Part shown: positions 34,990-44,123 of the stretch, piece by piece
How positions within the stretch are numbered: position 1 is the stretch's first letter
How the letters are laid out: every line of letters starts with the position of its first letter
Source of the DNA: Flavobacteriia bacterium
GTDB lineage: Bacteria > Bacteroidota > Bacteroidia > Flavobacteriales > Flavobacteriaceae
Assembly: GCA_004293165.1 (NCBI GenBank)
Contig: RDYL01000003.1
Span: forward strand, 124,001 to 188,000
Reading direction: 5' to 3'
Length of the DNA: 64,000 nt
Notes under the pieces: model-generated
What the model saw: only the letters and a program-made list of their open reading frames with translations
The model's database searches: none
Told to the model about the DNA's origin: nothing
Program-made: the position numbers and the translations under genes

Positions 34990-37047
34990 TTATTTGGTTT
35001 CAATGATGATTTTTTTGATTCTTTTCTTCTCTTTTGGAGATGATTCGTCTTCTATGATTTTAATATCTTTTATTTTTTCAAGTTCGTAGTTTTTGAAGAA
35101 ATCAATGTTGTCTTCAAGAATTTTACCTTGAAACTCTAATTTTAACTGATTTAAATAATGCGTTGGGTAACCAGGAAATTTAATTCTGTCACCTTCAAAA
35201 ACTACGACAACATCACCATTTTTAAGTTCGATTGATTTTGGTTTTGGTTTTTCAGAATTGTTCTTTGAAATTAAATTCTCTCTTATAATAGGATTATTTT
35301 CTATATCATACGCTTTGGTATTAATAAAAATTACTCCATTTTTGCCTTTTTCGCCATATTTTTTCATTGCGTGAGAAGCAATAGTATTACCAGATGAACT
35401 GATTGTTTTGGCATCTATTTTATCTAAATCTTCATAGTTAATTTCTTTTCCATTGAAGAGAATCAGAGCCTTTTTAGCATCAACTAATTTGTTATGCTTG
35501 ATTTTATCTATGTGGCTGAAAGTTCCATCTTCTGAATATTCACCCTCTACTACTGCATACACGGCATCCGAATTCGGCTTTTCACTTTCTTTTTTCTTAG
35601 TTATTTCGTTAAAAGAAATTGTAGTTTTTGGTTCATCTGATATATTAGATTTTCCTTTGAACACCATTACTTTTTTTCCACTTTTTTCATCTTCATTCAT
35701 TTCTATTGCGCCGTCTAATTCAACGATTTTATCTTTCATTTCCTCCTTAGTATATTCTTTTCCATTGATGATGTAAATCATTTCATCAGTAGCTGATTTT
35801 TTGATTTCAACTGTATTTAAGGATTTTGCATCATTCCAATTTACGCCTACAGTATTTTTAATTTCTTCAAAACCACAAGCATTATCATCATCCTTATCAG
35901 AATTAATAAAAATTTTAATAGCATCAATAGGTTCAGTTGATTTTCTTTCCAAAATTCGATTGTAGGTTTTTCCAGAGTCAAAAGAAAGTTTTATTCCAGT
36001 TATTTCCCCTTCTTTATTTCGCTTAACTTTTGAAATTTTAAGTTTATATTTTTCATCTGAAAAAGTCTTTTCTAATTCTCGCAACTCTTTATCGGTCGTG
36101 TTTTTGGTTAGAATTGAAGAATAAGTTACTTCTTCAACAGCATAAGTTGCCACTTTTGAGTTTTCTTTTACCTGCGCAATGGTTTCAATTTGAAACAATA
36201 GCATAAAGCCAACTAATAGCGGAAGAATTGTAGCATATTTCCAAGCATTTCTTTTGTGGGATTGATTTGTGTGTAACATAATGATTCGTTTTTTGATTAA
36301 TGATTGATAAAATTGATTAGTAATACTTAAGTCGTGTTGATGAGTCACAACTTTTAATAAAGTTTTTTGATATTCGTATTTGTTTTCGATTTGTTGAAAG
36401 GTTTCACTATCGGCAATAAACTCAAGATTTTGAAGCATTGCTTTTCGATACAACCAAATGATTGGGTTTACCCAAAACACAGCACAAAATAGTTTTCCTA
36501 GCAACACATCAATTGAATGTTTTTGCTTTACATGAATACTTTCGTGTGTTAAAATATGTTGTAATTCTGCTTCCGAAAATAAATGAGGATTAATAACAAT
36601 GTAATGAAAGAATGAAAATGGATTTTCGGTTTTATTCGAGTGAATTAAGATGAAATCTGCTTCTTTCTGTTGGTTGTGCTTTCTGATTCTATTGTAAAAT
36701 GATGCTATTTCGATACCAATTTTTACTAAAATTAAAACACAAATTACAACATATGCTGTAGTCAAAATTAAAGACCAATCTATTGGAGTTTCTTGAATGG
36801 GAACTTCGATATAATCACTGTTTACAGTAGTTGTTTCTTGATAAAATTCTGGAACAGATGTTGGTTCAATCCAAATGGTTTTGGTAAATGTTATCAAGGG
36901 TAAACATAAGGATACTATCAATCCTAAAATCAGGTACAAACGATTTGAGACAAAAAACGTTTCTTTTCTCAAAAATAAGACATACATCAAATAAAATAAA
37001 ATGATAAGTCCGTTTGCCTTTATAAAATATAGCATTAGATTTTCCAT
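34990..37047 (-). CDS. BlaR1-like M56 membrane peptidase with long exported C-terminal part
   Basis: A 685-residue protein. Membrane helices lie at ~5-25, 35-55, 92-114 and ~268-286. The gluzincin site is H168-E169-S-I-H172 (THESIHVKQKHSID), then FCAVFWVNPIIWLYRKAMLQNLEFIADSE, the BlaR1/MecR1 signature. The 400-residue C-terminal part is exported and rich in Lys/Glu repeats; it holds no penicillin-binding SxxK domain that I can see, so the signal is probably not a beta-lactam. It starts 1 bp after the BlaI-like gene stops and likely cleaves or inactivates that repressor. Confidence 0.9.
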   Translation of the reverse strand: MENLMLYFIKANGLIILFYLMYVLFLRKETFFVSNRLYLILGLIVSLCLPLITFTKTIWIEPTSVPEFYQETTTVNSDYIEVPIQETPIDWSLILTTAYVVICVLILVKIGIEIASFYNRIRKHNQQKEADFILIHSNKTENPFSFFHYIVINPHLFSEAELQHILTHESIHVKQKHSIDVLLGKLFCAVFWVNPIIWLYRKAMLQNLEFIADSETFQQIENKYEYQKTLLKVVTHQHDLSITNQFYQSLIKKRIIMLHTNQSHKRNAWKYATILPLLVGFMLLFQIETIAQVKENSKVATYAVEEVTYSSILTKNTTDKELRELEKTFSDEKYKLKISKVKRNKEGEITGIKLSFDSGKTYNRILERKSTEPIDAIKIFINSDKDDDNACGFEEIKNTVGVNWNDAKSLNTVEIKKSATDEMIYIINGKEYTKEEMKDKIVELDGAIEMNEDEKSGKKVMVFKGKSNISDEPKTTISFNEITKKKESEKPNSDAVYAVVEGEYSEDGTFSHIDKIKHNKLVDAKKALILFNGKEINYEDLDKIDAKTISSSGNTIASHAMKKYGEKGKNGVIFINTKAYDIENNPIIRENLISKNNSEKPKPKSIELKNGDVVVVFEGDRIKFPGYPTHYLNQLKLEFQGKILEDNIDFFKNYELEKIKDIKIIEDESSPKEKKRIKKIIIETK

Positions 37048-37048
37048 A

Positions 37049-37408
37049 CTATTTCTTTTTTTCGATTAACGCTAAAATCTCACGAAGTTCATCTGCCGAA
37101 ATTTTATCTTCTTCTGCAAAATAGGAAACCAAATTTTTATACGAACTATTGAAGTAGTTATCAATAGCGGTATTCATAAAAGTTTTTCTGTAATCTTCAA
37201 TGGCAACAATAGGAAAGTACTGATGCGTTTTTCCATAGGCATTATAACCAACATAACCTTTTTCCTCAAGATTACGAACAATGGTTGAAAGTGTATTGTA
37301 ATGAGGTTTATCGTCGGTGATTTCTTCTAAGATATCTTTTACAAAAGCTTTTTTTAGCTTCCATAAAATGTGCATAATTTCTTCTTCTTTGTTGGTTAGT
37401 TTTTGCAT
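37049..37408 (-). CDS. BlaI/MecI-family transcriptional repressor
   Basis: A 119-residue winged-helix repressor. The LTNKEEEIMHILWKLKKAFVKDILEEI start and HYNTLSTIVRNLEEKGYVGY recognition-helix region are typical of BlaI/MecI/CopY. It is the first gene of a two-gene operon with the BlaR1-like peptidase. Immediately upstream are three 16-bp palindromes at 20-bp intervals, its likely autoregulatory operators, abutting the promoter. Confidence 0.95.
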   Translation of the reverse strand: MQKLTNKEEEIMHILWKLKKAFVKDILEEITDDKPHYNTLSTIVRNLEEKGYVGYNAYGKTHQYFPIVAIEDYRKTFMNTAIDNYFNSSYKNLVSYFAEEDKISADELREILALIEKKK

Positions 37409-37428
37409 GACTTATCGTTTTGATAAAT

Positions 37429-37458
37429 CAAAGTTAAACTATATTTTTAGTTATACAA
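37429..37458 (-). promoter_or_regulatory. Promoter of the blaI-blaR1-like operon
   Basis: Minus-strand TAACTTTG (37429-37436) with TTG at 37456-37458, spacing 19 bases. It lies 21 bases before the ATG at 37408. The -7 box touches the first operator palindrome and the TTG falls at the start of the second. Confidence 0.65.
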
Positions 37459-37492
37459 CTATTTTTATAGTTATTTAACTAAATTTTTAGTT
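37437..37492. promoter_or_regulatory. Three-palindrome operator array for the BlaI-like repressor
   Basis: Three 16-bp palindromes of form AACTA-N6-TAGTT at 37437-37452, 37457-37472 and 37477-37492, each start 20 bases apart. All three share the AACTA/TAGTT half-sites exactly and have 4-base spacers. The array covers the promoter of the adjacent blaI-like gene. BlaI-family proteins bind palindromes as dimers, so autoregulation is likely; the 20-bp period places the sites on nearly the same DNA face. Confidence 0.75.
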
Positions 37493-38719
37493 TTACAGGT
37501 TTCTAGGTGGTTCATATTTAACCAATTTCATGGTCCAAATGAAAAGTAAAACACCAATAACTCCCAGTGTTCCCATAAAAAACCAGTTGGTTTGATAATT
37601 GAAAATTGAAATCATTTCCATCCCAGTTTTAGCGCTTAAGATGTGAGCCAAACTATAACTCATGGTAAAAATTGCCATGTAACGACCTTCATGTCCTTTT
37701 GGAGCGCGACTCATAGCAAATGAATTTGAGAAAGGAAAAGCAAACATTTCTGCAAATGTCATAAATATCATCATAACAATTAAAATACCTGCCCATTGGT
37801 TAATTAATAACAAGTAAAAGCAAGTTGCCATCGCTAAACAACCATAAGTGATTACTTTTAATTTGTTAATTTTATGACGTTCAATATAACTCACAATTGG
37901 CATTTCTAAGAAGAAAACCAATATACCATTAAGAGTTAGTAGTAATCCTGTTTGAAATTCACTCAAATTAAATTGCTCTTTATGGTAGAGTGGAATGGTA
38001 GTAAACAATTGAAAAAATAAGATACCTGTTATCAAAGTTCCTCCAAGGAAAATCCAAAAAGGTTTATCTTTAAAAACGGAGTGTGTTAAAATTTCTCCCG
38101 GATGTTCTGAATCGGTAAATTTTGATTTTTTCTTTTCTTTCACCTTAATCCAGAATATTAAAATAGCTAAAATACATGTAGCTCCATCCACCCAAAATAA
38201 CCCTTTATAGCCAACACTCATGATTAACAATCCTCCAAGTGCGGGACCAGCGGCAAATCCTAAATTTATAGCCAATCTTACTAGGGTTAACGCACGCGTT
38301 CTGTTTTCGGGTTTTGCGTAAGCGCCTAAGGATACAAACATGGCAGGTCGAAACATATCGGCAATAACCATAATAAAAAACATAGCGACAAGTAATCCTT
38401 CAAAACTAGTAATAAATTGTAGTCCAAAAAAGGCAATACCACTAGTTAATAAACTAAATATCATTATTTTGTAGAATCCAATTTTATCGGATAATTTACC
38501 GCCTAACCAAGAACCTAGAATAGAGCCACAGCCAAAACTTACCATAATCCAACCTACTTGACTATATGAAAAATGTAAATCTTCTTTCAAGTATTTAGAC
38601 AAGAAAGGCAATACCATAGTTCCAGCACGATTGATAAAAGTGATAAGTGTAAGTATCCAAATTTCGCGAGAAAATCCTCTGAAATTATCGACATATTTAT
38701 TAAAAGCTTTTTGTAGCAT
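37493..38719 (-). CDS. Major facilitator superfamily transporter
   Basis: A 408-residue inner-membrane protein with 12 hydrophobic segments. The WLGGKLSDKIGFYKIM loop is the MFS motif A (between helices 2 and 3). Resembles drug or metabolite efflux proteins; substrate not predictable. Its stop (37493) directly abuts the third operator palindrome. It is separate from the blaI operon and could be regulated by its own promoter near 38750. Confidence 0.88.
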   Translation of the reverse strand: MLQKAFNKYVDNFRGFSREIWILTLITFINRAGTMVLPFLSKYLKEDLHFSYSQVGWIMVSFGCGSILGSWLGGKLSDKIGFYKIMIFSLLTSGIAFFGLQFITSFEGLLVAMFFIMVIADMFRPAMFVSLGAYAKPENRTRALTLVRLAINLGFAAGPALGGLLIMSVGYKGLFWVDGATCILAILIFWIKVKEKKKSKFTDSEHPGEILTHSVFKDKPFWIFLGGTLITGILFFQLFTTIPLYHKEQFNLSEFQTGLLLTLNGILVFFLEMPIVSYIERHKINKLKVITYGCLAMATCFYLLLINQWAGILIVMMIFMTFAEMFAFPFSNSFAMSRAPKGHEGRYMAIFTMSYSLAHILSAKTGMEMISIFNYQTNWFFMGTLGVIGVLLFIWTMKLVKYEPPRNL

Positions 38720-38803
38720 ACCTAATGTTGAATTGCAAATTTACAAAAGCTAAGACGATTACAATGTTATAGAAATTATATATTTTTGTAAAAAATACAA
38801 CTA

Positions 38804-39394
38804 ATGAAATATATCTTACTTTTTCTTTTTTGTTCAACTTTTGTTTTTGCTCAAAAAGATGTGTTGGCTTCTAAGAAGTTTCAAACAGAATTGAATCAAA
38901 GTTATGCAGATTCATTGAAAAGTCCATTAACTAAAGAAGATTTAAATCATTTTAAAGGTCTTGATTTTTTCCCAATAAGCGAAAAATACATTGTTGAAGC
39001 TACTTTTGTTAGGACAAAAAAGGAAAAACCTTTTGGCATGAAAACAACCACATCAAGAACACCATTATATAAAAAATATGGTGAGTTGCGTTTTTCAATT
39101 GAGGGAAAGGAATTCAAATTAAATGTGTATCAAAACATAGATTTAATTAAAAAATCGGGGTATGATGATTATTTGTTTTTACCATTTTCTGATTTAACCT
39201 GTGGAAAAGAAAGTTATATTGGAGGAAGATATGTGGATGTAAGAATTCAAAAAGGTACTATTTGGACGATTGATTTTAATAAAGCATACAATCCGTATTG
39301 TGCTTATAATTATGAATATTCGTGTCCGATTGTTCCTTTAGAAAATGATTTAGATATTGAAATTTTAGCAGGTGTAAAGAAATTTCATGACTAA
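38804..39394 (+). CDS. DUF1684 exported protein
   Basis: A 196-residue protein with a signal peptide (MKYILLFLFCSTFVFAQ). Family marks are FFPISEKYIVEATF near residue 55, YDDYLFLPFSDLTCGKESYIGGRYVDV and DFNKAYNPYCAYN. DUF1684 proteins are widespread in Bacteroidota; function unknown. The stop overlaps the TatD start by 8 bases, so they are co-translated. Confidence 0.9.
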   Translation: MKYILLFLFCSTFVFAQKDVLASKKFQTELNQSYADSLKSPLTKEDLNHFKGLDFFPISEKYIVEATFVRTKKEKPFGMKTTTSRTPLYKKYGELRFSIEGKEFKLNVYQNIDLIKKSGYDDYLFLPFSDLTCGKESYIGGRYVDVRIQKGTIWTIDFNKAYNPYCAYNYEYSCPIVPLENDLDIEILAGVKKFHD

Positions 39395-40037
39395 GTTTAT
39401 CAATTTACATACGCACAAATTTTCCAATCTTTCAGATGTTATTGAAGTTGTAAATCAATATCCTTGGGAATTTAATTCTATTTTATCAAACTATTCTATA
39501 GGAATTCATCCTTGGTATATTGATGAAAAACGTCTGAATAATGATTTAAAAATTATTAAAAAAAAACTACAATTAAAAGAATGTTTAGCATTGGGTGAGT
39601 GCGGTTTAGATAAACGAATAGAAATCCCTTTGGATGTCCAAATTTCAGTATTTAAAAAGCAATTAGAAATTGTAAAACAAACTAAGAAACCAATTGTGTT
39701 GCATTGTGTTGCTGCTTATGATGAAGTAATAGCTATAAAAAAAGAAATGAAAATAGATAACCCAATGATTATTCATGGATTTTCAAAAAATGATCAAGTG
39801 GCTCAGTCTTTATTAAAAAACGGATTCTATTTATCATTTGGAAAATATTTACTTCGTAATCCAGATTTAGAAAAAGTATTTACCTTTGCACCCGAAAATC
39901 AAATTTTATTAGAAACAGATACGATTGAAGAATCTATTTATCAAGTGTATGAAAAAGCAGCTTTGATAAAAGGAATTTCCATAGACGAACTAAAAACGAT
40001 TGTTTTTACTAATTTTTCGAGAATTTTTAACAACTAA
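39387..40037 (+). CDS. TatD-family metal-dependent hydrolase
   Basis: A 216-residue TIM-barrel hydrolase. Metal-binding residues are in LHTHKF, GECGLDKR, IVLHCVAAYDE, IIHGFS and LLETDT. It is shorter than typical TatD (~255 aa) but carries all metal motifs. TatD proteins act as deoxyribonucleases in some species. Co-translated with DUF1684 and 25 bp from the ThiF/TcdA gene, so the three form an operon. Confidence 0.87.
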   Translation: MTKFINLHTHKFSNLSDVIEVVNQYPWEFNSILSNYSIGIHPWYIDEKRLNNDLKIIKKKLQLKECLALGECGLDKRIEIPLDVQISVFKKQLEIVKQTKKPIVLHCVAAYDEVIAIKKEMKIDNPMIIHGFSKNDQVAQSLLKNGFYLSFGKYLLRNPDLEKVFTFAPENQILLETDTIEESIYQVYEKAALIKGISIDELKTIVFTNFSRIFNN

Positions 40038-40062
40038 CAATTAACTAAAACCATAAATTAAA

Positions 40063-40785
40063 ATGGCAAAGTGGAAAGAAAGAGCAGCTTTATTATTCAA
40101 AGAAGAAGGAATTCAAAAACTTGAAAATGCAAATGTATTAGTAGTTGGATTAGGTGGAGTAGGAAGTTTTGCTGCCGAATTTTTAGCACGAGCTGGTGTG
40201 GGAAGCATGACAATTGTTGACGGAGATGTTGTGGATATTACTAATATTAACAGACAATTACCCGCTTTACACAGTACGGTAGGTGAGCCAAAAGTAAAAA
40301 TTGTAGGCGATCGATTAATGGATATTAATCCAGAATTGAAACTTACTCGAATTGAAGAATTTTTATCTCCAGAACGCGCATTTGAATTGGTTTCTCCAGA
40401 GTTTAATTATGTTTTAGATTGCATTGATAGTTTGACTCCAAAAATCAACCTAATATTGGCTTGTAAACGAAAAAAAGTCAAAGTCATTAGTAATATGGGA
40501 GCAGGAGGTAAGTTTGAAGCTGAGAAAGTTCGTGTAAAAGATATCAGTAAAACAGATTATTGTCCGTTAGCCAAGCAAGTAAGAAAGCGTTTGAAATTAG
40601 AAGGCATTTCAAGTGGTGTTAAAGTGGTTTATTCTTATGAACGTCCCGATTATGATAGTGTTAAGATGACAGATGGTTCTAATTTCAAAAAATCGTTTTA
40701 TGGAACCAATAGTTGGATGCCTGCTTTATTTGGTTTACATGCTGCAGAAACCGTTGTTAAACATCTTATAGGAAAGAATAAGTAA
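40063..40785 (+). CDS. tcdA: ThiF/TcdA-type E1-like ATP-dependent enzyme
   Basis: A 240-residue Rossmann protein. The nucleotide loop is VVGLGGVGSFAAEFLARAG; TNINRQLPALHSTVG and DCIDSLTPKINLI follow. This pattern is typical of CsdL/TcdA, which makes cyclic t6A37 in tRNA. The DYCPLAKQVRKRLK stretch agrees. Slightly shorter than E. coli TcdA (268 aa). Third gene of the DUF1684-TatD operon. Confidence 0.88.
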   Translation: MAKWKERAALLFKEEGIQKLENANVLVVGLGGVGSFAAEFLARAGVGSMTIVDGDVVDITNINRQLPALHSTVGEPKVKIVGDRLMDINPELKLTRIEEFLSPERAFELVSPEFNYVLDCIDSLTPKINLILACKRKKVKVISNMGAGGKFEAEKVRVKDISKTDYCPLAKQVRKRLKLEGISSGVKVVYSYERPDYDSVKMTDGSNFKKSFYGTNSWMPALFGLHAAETVVKHLIGKNK

Positions 40786-40786
40786 T

Positions 40787-40816
40787 AAAAAAGGACATTT
40801 TTAAATGTCCTTTTTT
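40787..40816. terminator. Bidirectional terminator between tcdA and the 149-aa gene
   Basis: A 14-bp perfect stem AAAAAAGGACATTT / AAATGTCCTTTTTT with a 2-base loop, 1 bp after the tcdA stop and 4 bp from the convergent gene stop. Confidence 0.95.
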
Positions 40817-40820
40817 TTGT

Positions 40821-41270
40821 TTATCTAGAAGTTCTTAGTGTGATATCTTCGTTGTATTTATCGTAAAATGTTTGTACTTTTTCAAGGTTTAAATTTCCTT
40901 TAGTATCAATTACTTTTTCTTTAAGTAACCATTTTACTAGTTTTTGCATGTTTTTTTTCGAATTCATTCCCATGCCAGAAATAACATGTTCAACACTTGT
41001 TGTTTCAACTTTAATTTTTGCAGTTAAAAAGTTTATAATGATATAATCATCATCACTGTATTGATTGGTTTCATTGTCATGAAATTTAAAAAGTAATATT
41101 TCATCATCGCTTTCTAAAGAATAGAACGAATGTTGTATTATGTTTATTTTCTCATACTTTAAAATTGGATTTCCACCTAACAATACTTTGTCATCTTTAA
41201 TTTCAACTTCTTGCGCAGAAATGAATGTAGCAATAAATATAAATGCAATTGAAAAAATAAGTTTGTTCAT
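40821..41270 (-). CDS. Exported protein of unknown function
   Basis: A 149-residue protein with a signal peptide (MNKLIFSIAFIFIATFISAQ). The rest is a mixed alpha/beta domain with an acidic middle (DDEILLFKFHDNETNQYSDDDY) and a Lys-rich end. I do not recognise the family. It starts 20 bp after the SRPBCC gene and likely shares its transcript. Confidence 0.72.
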   Translation of the reverse strand: MNKLIFSIAFIFIATFISAQEVEIKDDKVLLGGNPILKYEKINIIQHSFYSLESDDEILLFKFHDNETNQYSDDDYIIINFLTAKIKVETTSVEHVISGMGMNSKKNMQKLVKWLLKEKVIDTKGNLNLEKVQTFYDKYNEDITLRTSR

Positions 41271-41290
41271 TTTATAAATAGTTAAATAAA

Positions 41291-42313
41291 TTATTTAGTT
41301 GTATTTGTTGTTGAGGTTTCACTTGTGCCAACAACTTCTTGTACTTCCGTAGGTTTTGGTTTTGGAATGTATACTCGTTTTTTGACCGGAATATAAATCT
41401 CAGTTACCCATTTTGAAGGTTTACGTTCTTTGGGTAAGCTAATTTTATAAACTTCAATATTTAAACCTTCAGTATCTTTAATTAATTTTTTCTTATTAAT
41501 GTAGTTGATGGTTTTATTCCAAGCTTCTATATTATGAGAATAGTCACCTGTTAAAGTAGTTTTAACGGCTAAAAAATCATCAAAATGGCCACCTGAAATC
41601 TCACTACCAGAAGTAGTTAGTATTTCTTCTTCCACAGGAACACACATTGAAAAAATGGTTGTTTTAGCTTTTTTGTCCCAGGTTTGATGAGTAATAAAAG
41701 GAGAACCAATGATGGCAATGTCATTCTTCTCAACAAATGCTATCATATTTTGTAGCATTTTTTTCGATACTTTTTGAAAATCGGCAAAAGAGCAAGTGTC
41801 AATTTGTTGAATATAATTGGTTGCATGCTTTTTTACTATTCCATGCACTTTAATGTTGTAGGTATTTAGTTCTTTAACTAAATAATTATCAATGTTGTTT
41901 AATCCATCATCTAATTTATCACCTAATACATTTTCAACCCCACCTTGTAAAATACTTCGCAATTTTAATTCAAAGTCTAAATTTCCTTTTAATTCCCATG
42001 AAATTAATGTTCCTTTTTTTGTTTTTTGAAAACGCATAAAGGATTCATTCTTTTCTCCTGATAAGGAAATTTTTTGCAGTATTGTATCACCAGAAACTAA
42101 TTTTACATTTTTAAAAACGGCTTCGTCTTTTTCCCATGGATTCCAATCGATAAGAGATGTGCTATCTGAAACTAAATTATATACAATATCTTTAGAAATT
42201 TTGATTTCTTTTGAGCGTATCACTTTGTAATCGCTTTGTTGGGTAGCCACAAAAACCACAAAGGCAACACTTAAAAGAAGTAATAAAAGAAGTATGTATT
42301 TTAAAATTCTCAT
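41291..42313 (-). CDS. Membrane-anchored SRPBCC-type protein with GyrI-like C-terminal half
   Basis: A 340-residue protein with an N-terminal membrane anchor (~5-24, YILLLLLLLSVAFVVFVA). Residues ~30-160 fit a SRPBCC/polyketide-cyclase fold (DWNPWEKDE). Residues ~170-300 resemble the GyrI/effector-binding fold, with the EAWNKTINYINKKKL and TEIYIPVKKR stretches. A Pro/Thr-rich tail follows. These folds bind small hydrophobic ligands; the ligand is not evident. Confidence 0.75.
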   Translation of the reverse strand: MRILKYILLLLLLLSVAFVVFVATQQSDYKVIRSKEIKISKDIVYNLVSDSTSLIDWNPWEKDEAVFKNVKLVSGDTILQKISLSGEKNESFMRFQKTKKGTLISWELKGNLDFELKLRSILQGGVENVLGDKLDDGLNNIDNYLVKELNTYNIKVHGIVKKHATNYIQQIDTCSFADFQKVSKKMLQNMIAFVEKNDIAIIGSPFITHQTWDKKAKTTIFSMCVPVEEEILTTSGSEISGGHFDDFLAVKTTLTGDYSHNIEAWNKTINYINKKKLIKDTEGLNIEVYKISLPKERKPSKWVTEIYIPVKKRVYIPKPKPTEVQEVVGTSETSTTNTTK

Positions 42314-42346
42314 TGAGGAATGAATTTGTTTTTCAAAAGTAATAAA

Positions 42347-42550
42347 TTAATCTTTCATAAGTACTTTAATTACAAACAGTAATCCAATAAAAACTAAAAA
42401 ACCTACAAAAACCCAATACGTTCCTTTATAAAAAGGTTTTAAAACTTTTAAATCTTTACGATACACTAATATCATTGTAATTACAAAAGCAATAATAAAG
42501 AAAATTGCAAAGTAGATTTGACCTGTTGAAAACATATTGAAAATTTTCAC
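42347..42550 (-). CDS. Small two-helix membrane protein
   Basis: A 67-residue protein with two hydrophobic helices (~12-28 and 44-62) separated by a basic loop (YRKDLKVLKPFYKG). No recognised family. It is upstream of the SRPBCC gene by 33 bp in the same direction, likely one operon. Confidence 0.7.
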   Translation of the reverse strand: MKIFNMFSTGQIYFAIFFIIAFVITMILVYRKDLKVLKPFYKGTYWVFVGFLVFIGLLFVIKVLMKD

Positions 42551-42609
42551 AAAAATAGTAATTTAATACTATCAATTTTTTTAATTTTAGTGAAATTTAT
42601 AGTATAATT

Positions 42610-42993
42610 ATGCAAAAACAATTAAAAGCAGTAAAGCTATTTCATGAAACTTATGGATTAGGTGTCAGTGAAGAAATGAAAGCCGATTTAGGTAATTTAA
42701 AAAACGACCTTCGTTTTAATTTAATGAAAGAGGAAAATGAAGAATATTTAGAAGCAGTTCAAAACAATGATTTAGTTGAAGTTGCCGATGCTTTAGGCGA
42801 TATGTTGTATATTTTGTGTGGAACAATTTTAGAACACGGTTTGCAACATAAAATTGAAGAAGTTTTTGATGAAATTCAACGTTCTAATATGAGTAAACTT
42901 GGTGAAGATGGAAAACCAATTTATCGAGAAGATGGAAAAGTAATGAAAGGGCCAAATTACTTCAAGCCAAATTTTGAGGAGATTTTAAAATAA
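42610..42993 (+). CDS. MazG-like nucleoside triphosphate pyrophosphohydrolase
   Basis: A 127-residue protein of the all-alpha NTP pyrophosphatase superfamily. The metal site is EENEEYLEA followed by DLVEVADALGDMLYI (ExxE...ExxD). Predicted to hydrolyse (d)NTPs, perhaps non-canonical ones. Monocistronic, with a strong bidirectional terminator right after. Confidence 0.88.
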   Translation: MQKQLKAVKLFHETYGLGVSEEMKADLGNLKNDLRFNLMKEENEEYLEAVQNNDLVEVADALGDMLYILCGTILEHGLQHKIEEVFDEIQRSNMSKLGEDGKPIYREDGKVMKGPNYFKPNFEEILK

Positions 42994-42995
42994 AA

Positions 42996-43029
42996 AAAAA
43001 GGCGATTTCAATTTTGAAATCGCCTTTTT
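42996..43029. terminator. Bidirectional terminator between the MazG-like gene and ilvE
   Basis: A 15-bp perfect stem AAAAAGGCGATTTCA / complement with loop ATTT (42996-43029), between two convergent stop codons. Confidence 0.95.
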
Positions 43030-43055
43030 ACTTATATGTTTTTTAATTTTGAACA

Positions 43056-44123
43056 CTATATCTTAACAGTCCAACCAAAAGTGTCTTCTGCTAATTTGTA
43101 TTGAATGTTTGTTAATTTTTCTTTGATTTCTAAAGCAACTGCATTTTCTAATTTTGGTAATTCATAATATTCGCCTAAATAAGAAAAACCTACAATTGGA
43201 TTAATAACGGCAGCGGTTCCAGCTCCAAAAATTTCTTTTAGCGAACCATCTTTTGCAGCGGCTACTAATTCGTCAACTAAAACGGAACGTACTTCTACTT
43301 TAATGTTTTCTCTTTTTGCTAATTCGATAACACTTTTACGAGTTACACCATCTAAGATTCTTTCACTTGTTGGAGCAGTATATAAAGTATCATTAATTCT
43401 AAAGAACACATTCATTGTACCTGCTTCTTCTAATTTTGTATGAGTAGCGTCATCAGTCCAAATAACTTGTTGGAATCCTTGTTCGTTTGCTAATTTTGTT
43501 GGATAAAATTGGGCAGAATAATTTCCAGCCGCTTTTGCAGCACCTATTCCACCATTAGCAGCTCTACTAAAATGTTCTGCAATTAGTACTTTTACTTCTC
43601 CAGAATAATAAGCGCGTGCAGGTGATAAAATTATCATAAAACGATAATCTTGAGAAGGAGCAGCAATTACTCCATGCCCAGTTGCAATCATAAACGGACG
43701 AATATACAAGGTATTTCCTTTTCCTTTTTTAACCCATTCTTTTTCAATTTCTAATAAATGGTGTAAACCTCCTAAGAAAATATCTTCTGGAACTTCTGGC
43801 ATTGCCATTCTAGTTGCACTTTTATTAAAACGGTGAAAGTTTTCATCAGGTCTAAATAACCAAACAGCATCTTGTTCGTCTTTGTAAGCTTTCATGCCTT
43901 CAAAAATAGCTTGACCATAATGAAATACTTTTGCTGAAGGATCTAGTAAAAAAGGGGCATAAGGTTCTATAACAGGTTTTTGCCACACTCCATTCACATA
44001 ATCACATACCAACATGTGATCTGTAAACACATTTCCAAAGGTTAAGTTTTCAAAATCAACCTCGTTGATTTTTGAATGTGGAGCCGAAATAATATCAATT
44101 TCGTTTAAAGTTTTTAATTCCAT
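43056..44123 (-). CDS. ilvE: Branched-chain amino-acid aminotransferase
   Basis: A 355-residue PLP enzyme that transaminates Val, Leu and Ile. The catalytic Lys is in GAAKAAGNYSAQ; EEAGTMNVFF and TRKSVIELAKR stretches are conserved. It is of the class-IV fold type typical of BCATs of 350-360 aa. A 5'-leader with a hairpin and promoter lies in the 44124-44202 region. Confidence 0.96.
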   Translation of the reverse strand: MELKTLNEIDIISAPHSKINEVDFENLTFGNVFTDHMLVCDYVNGVWQKPVIEPYAPFLLDPSAKVFHYGQAIFEGMKAYKDEQDAVWLFRPDENFHRFNKSATRMAMPEVPEDIFLGGLHHLLEIEKEWVKKGKGNTLYIRPFMIATGHGVIAAPSQDYRFMIILSPARAYYSGEVKVLIAEHFSRAANGGIGAAKAAGNYSAQFYPTKLANEQGFQQVIWTDDATHTKLEEAGTMNVFFRINDTLYTAPTSERILDGVTRKSVIELAKRENIKVEVRSVLVDELVAAAKDGSLKEIFGAGTAAVINPIVGFSYLGEYYELPKLENAVALEIKEKLTNIQYKLAEDTFGWTVKI

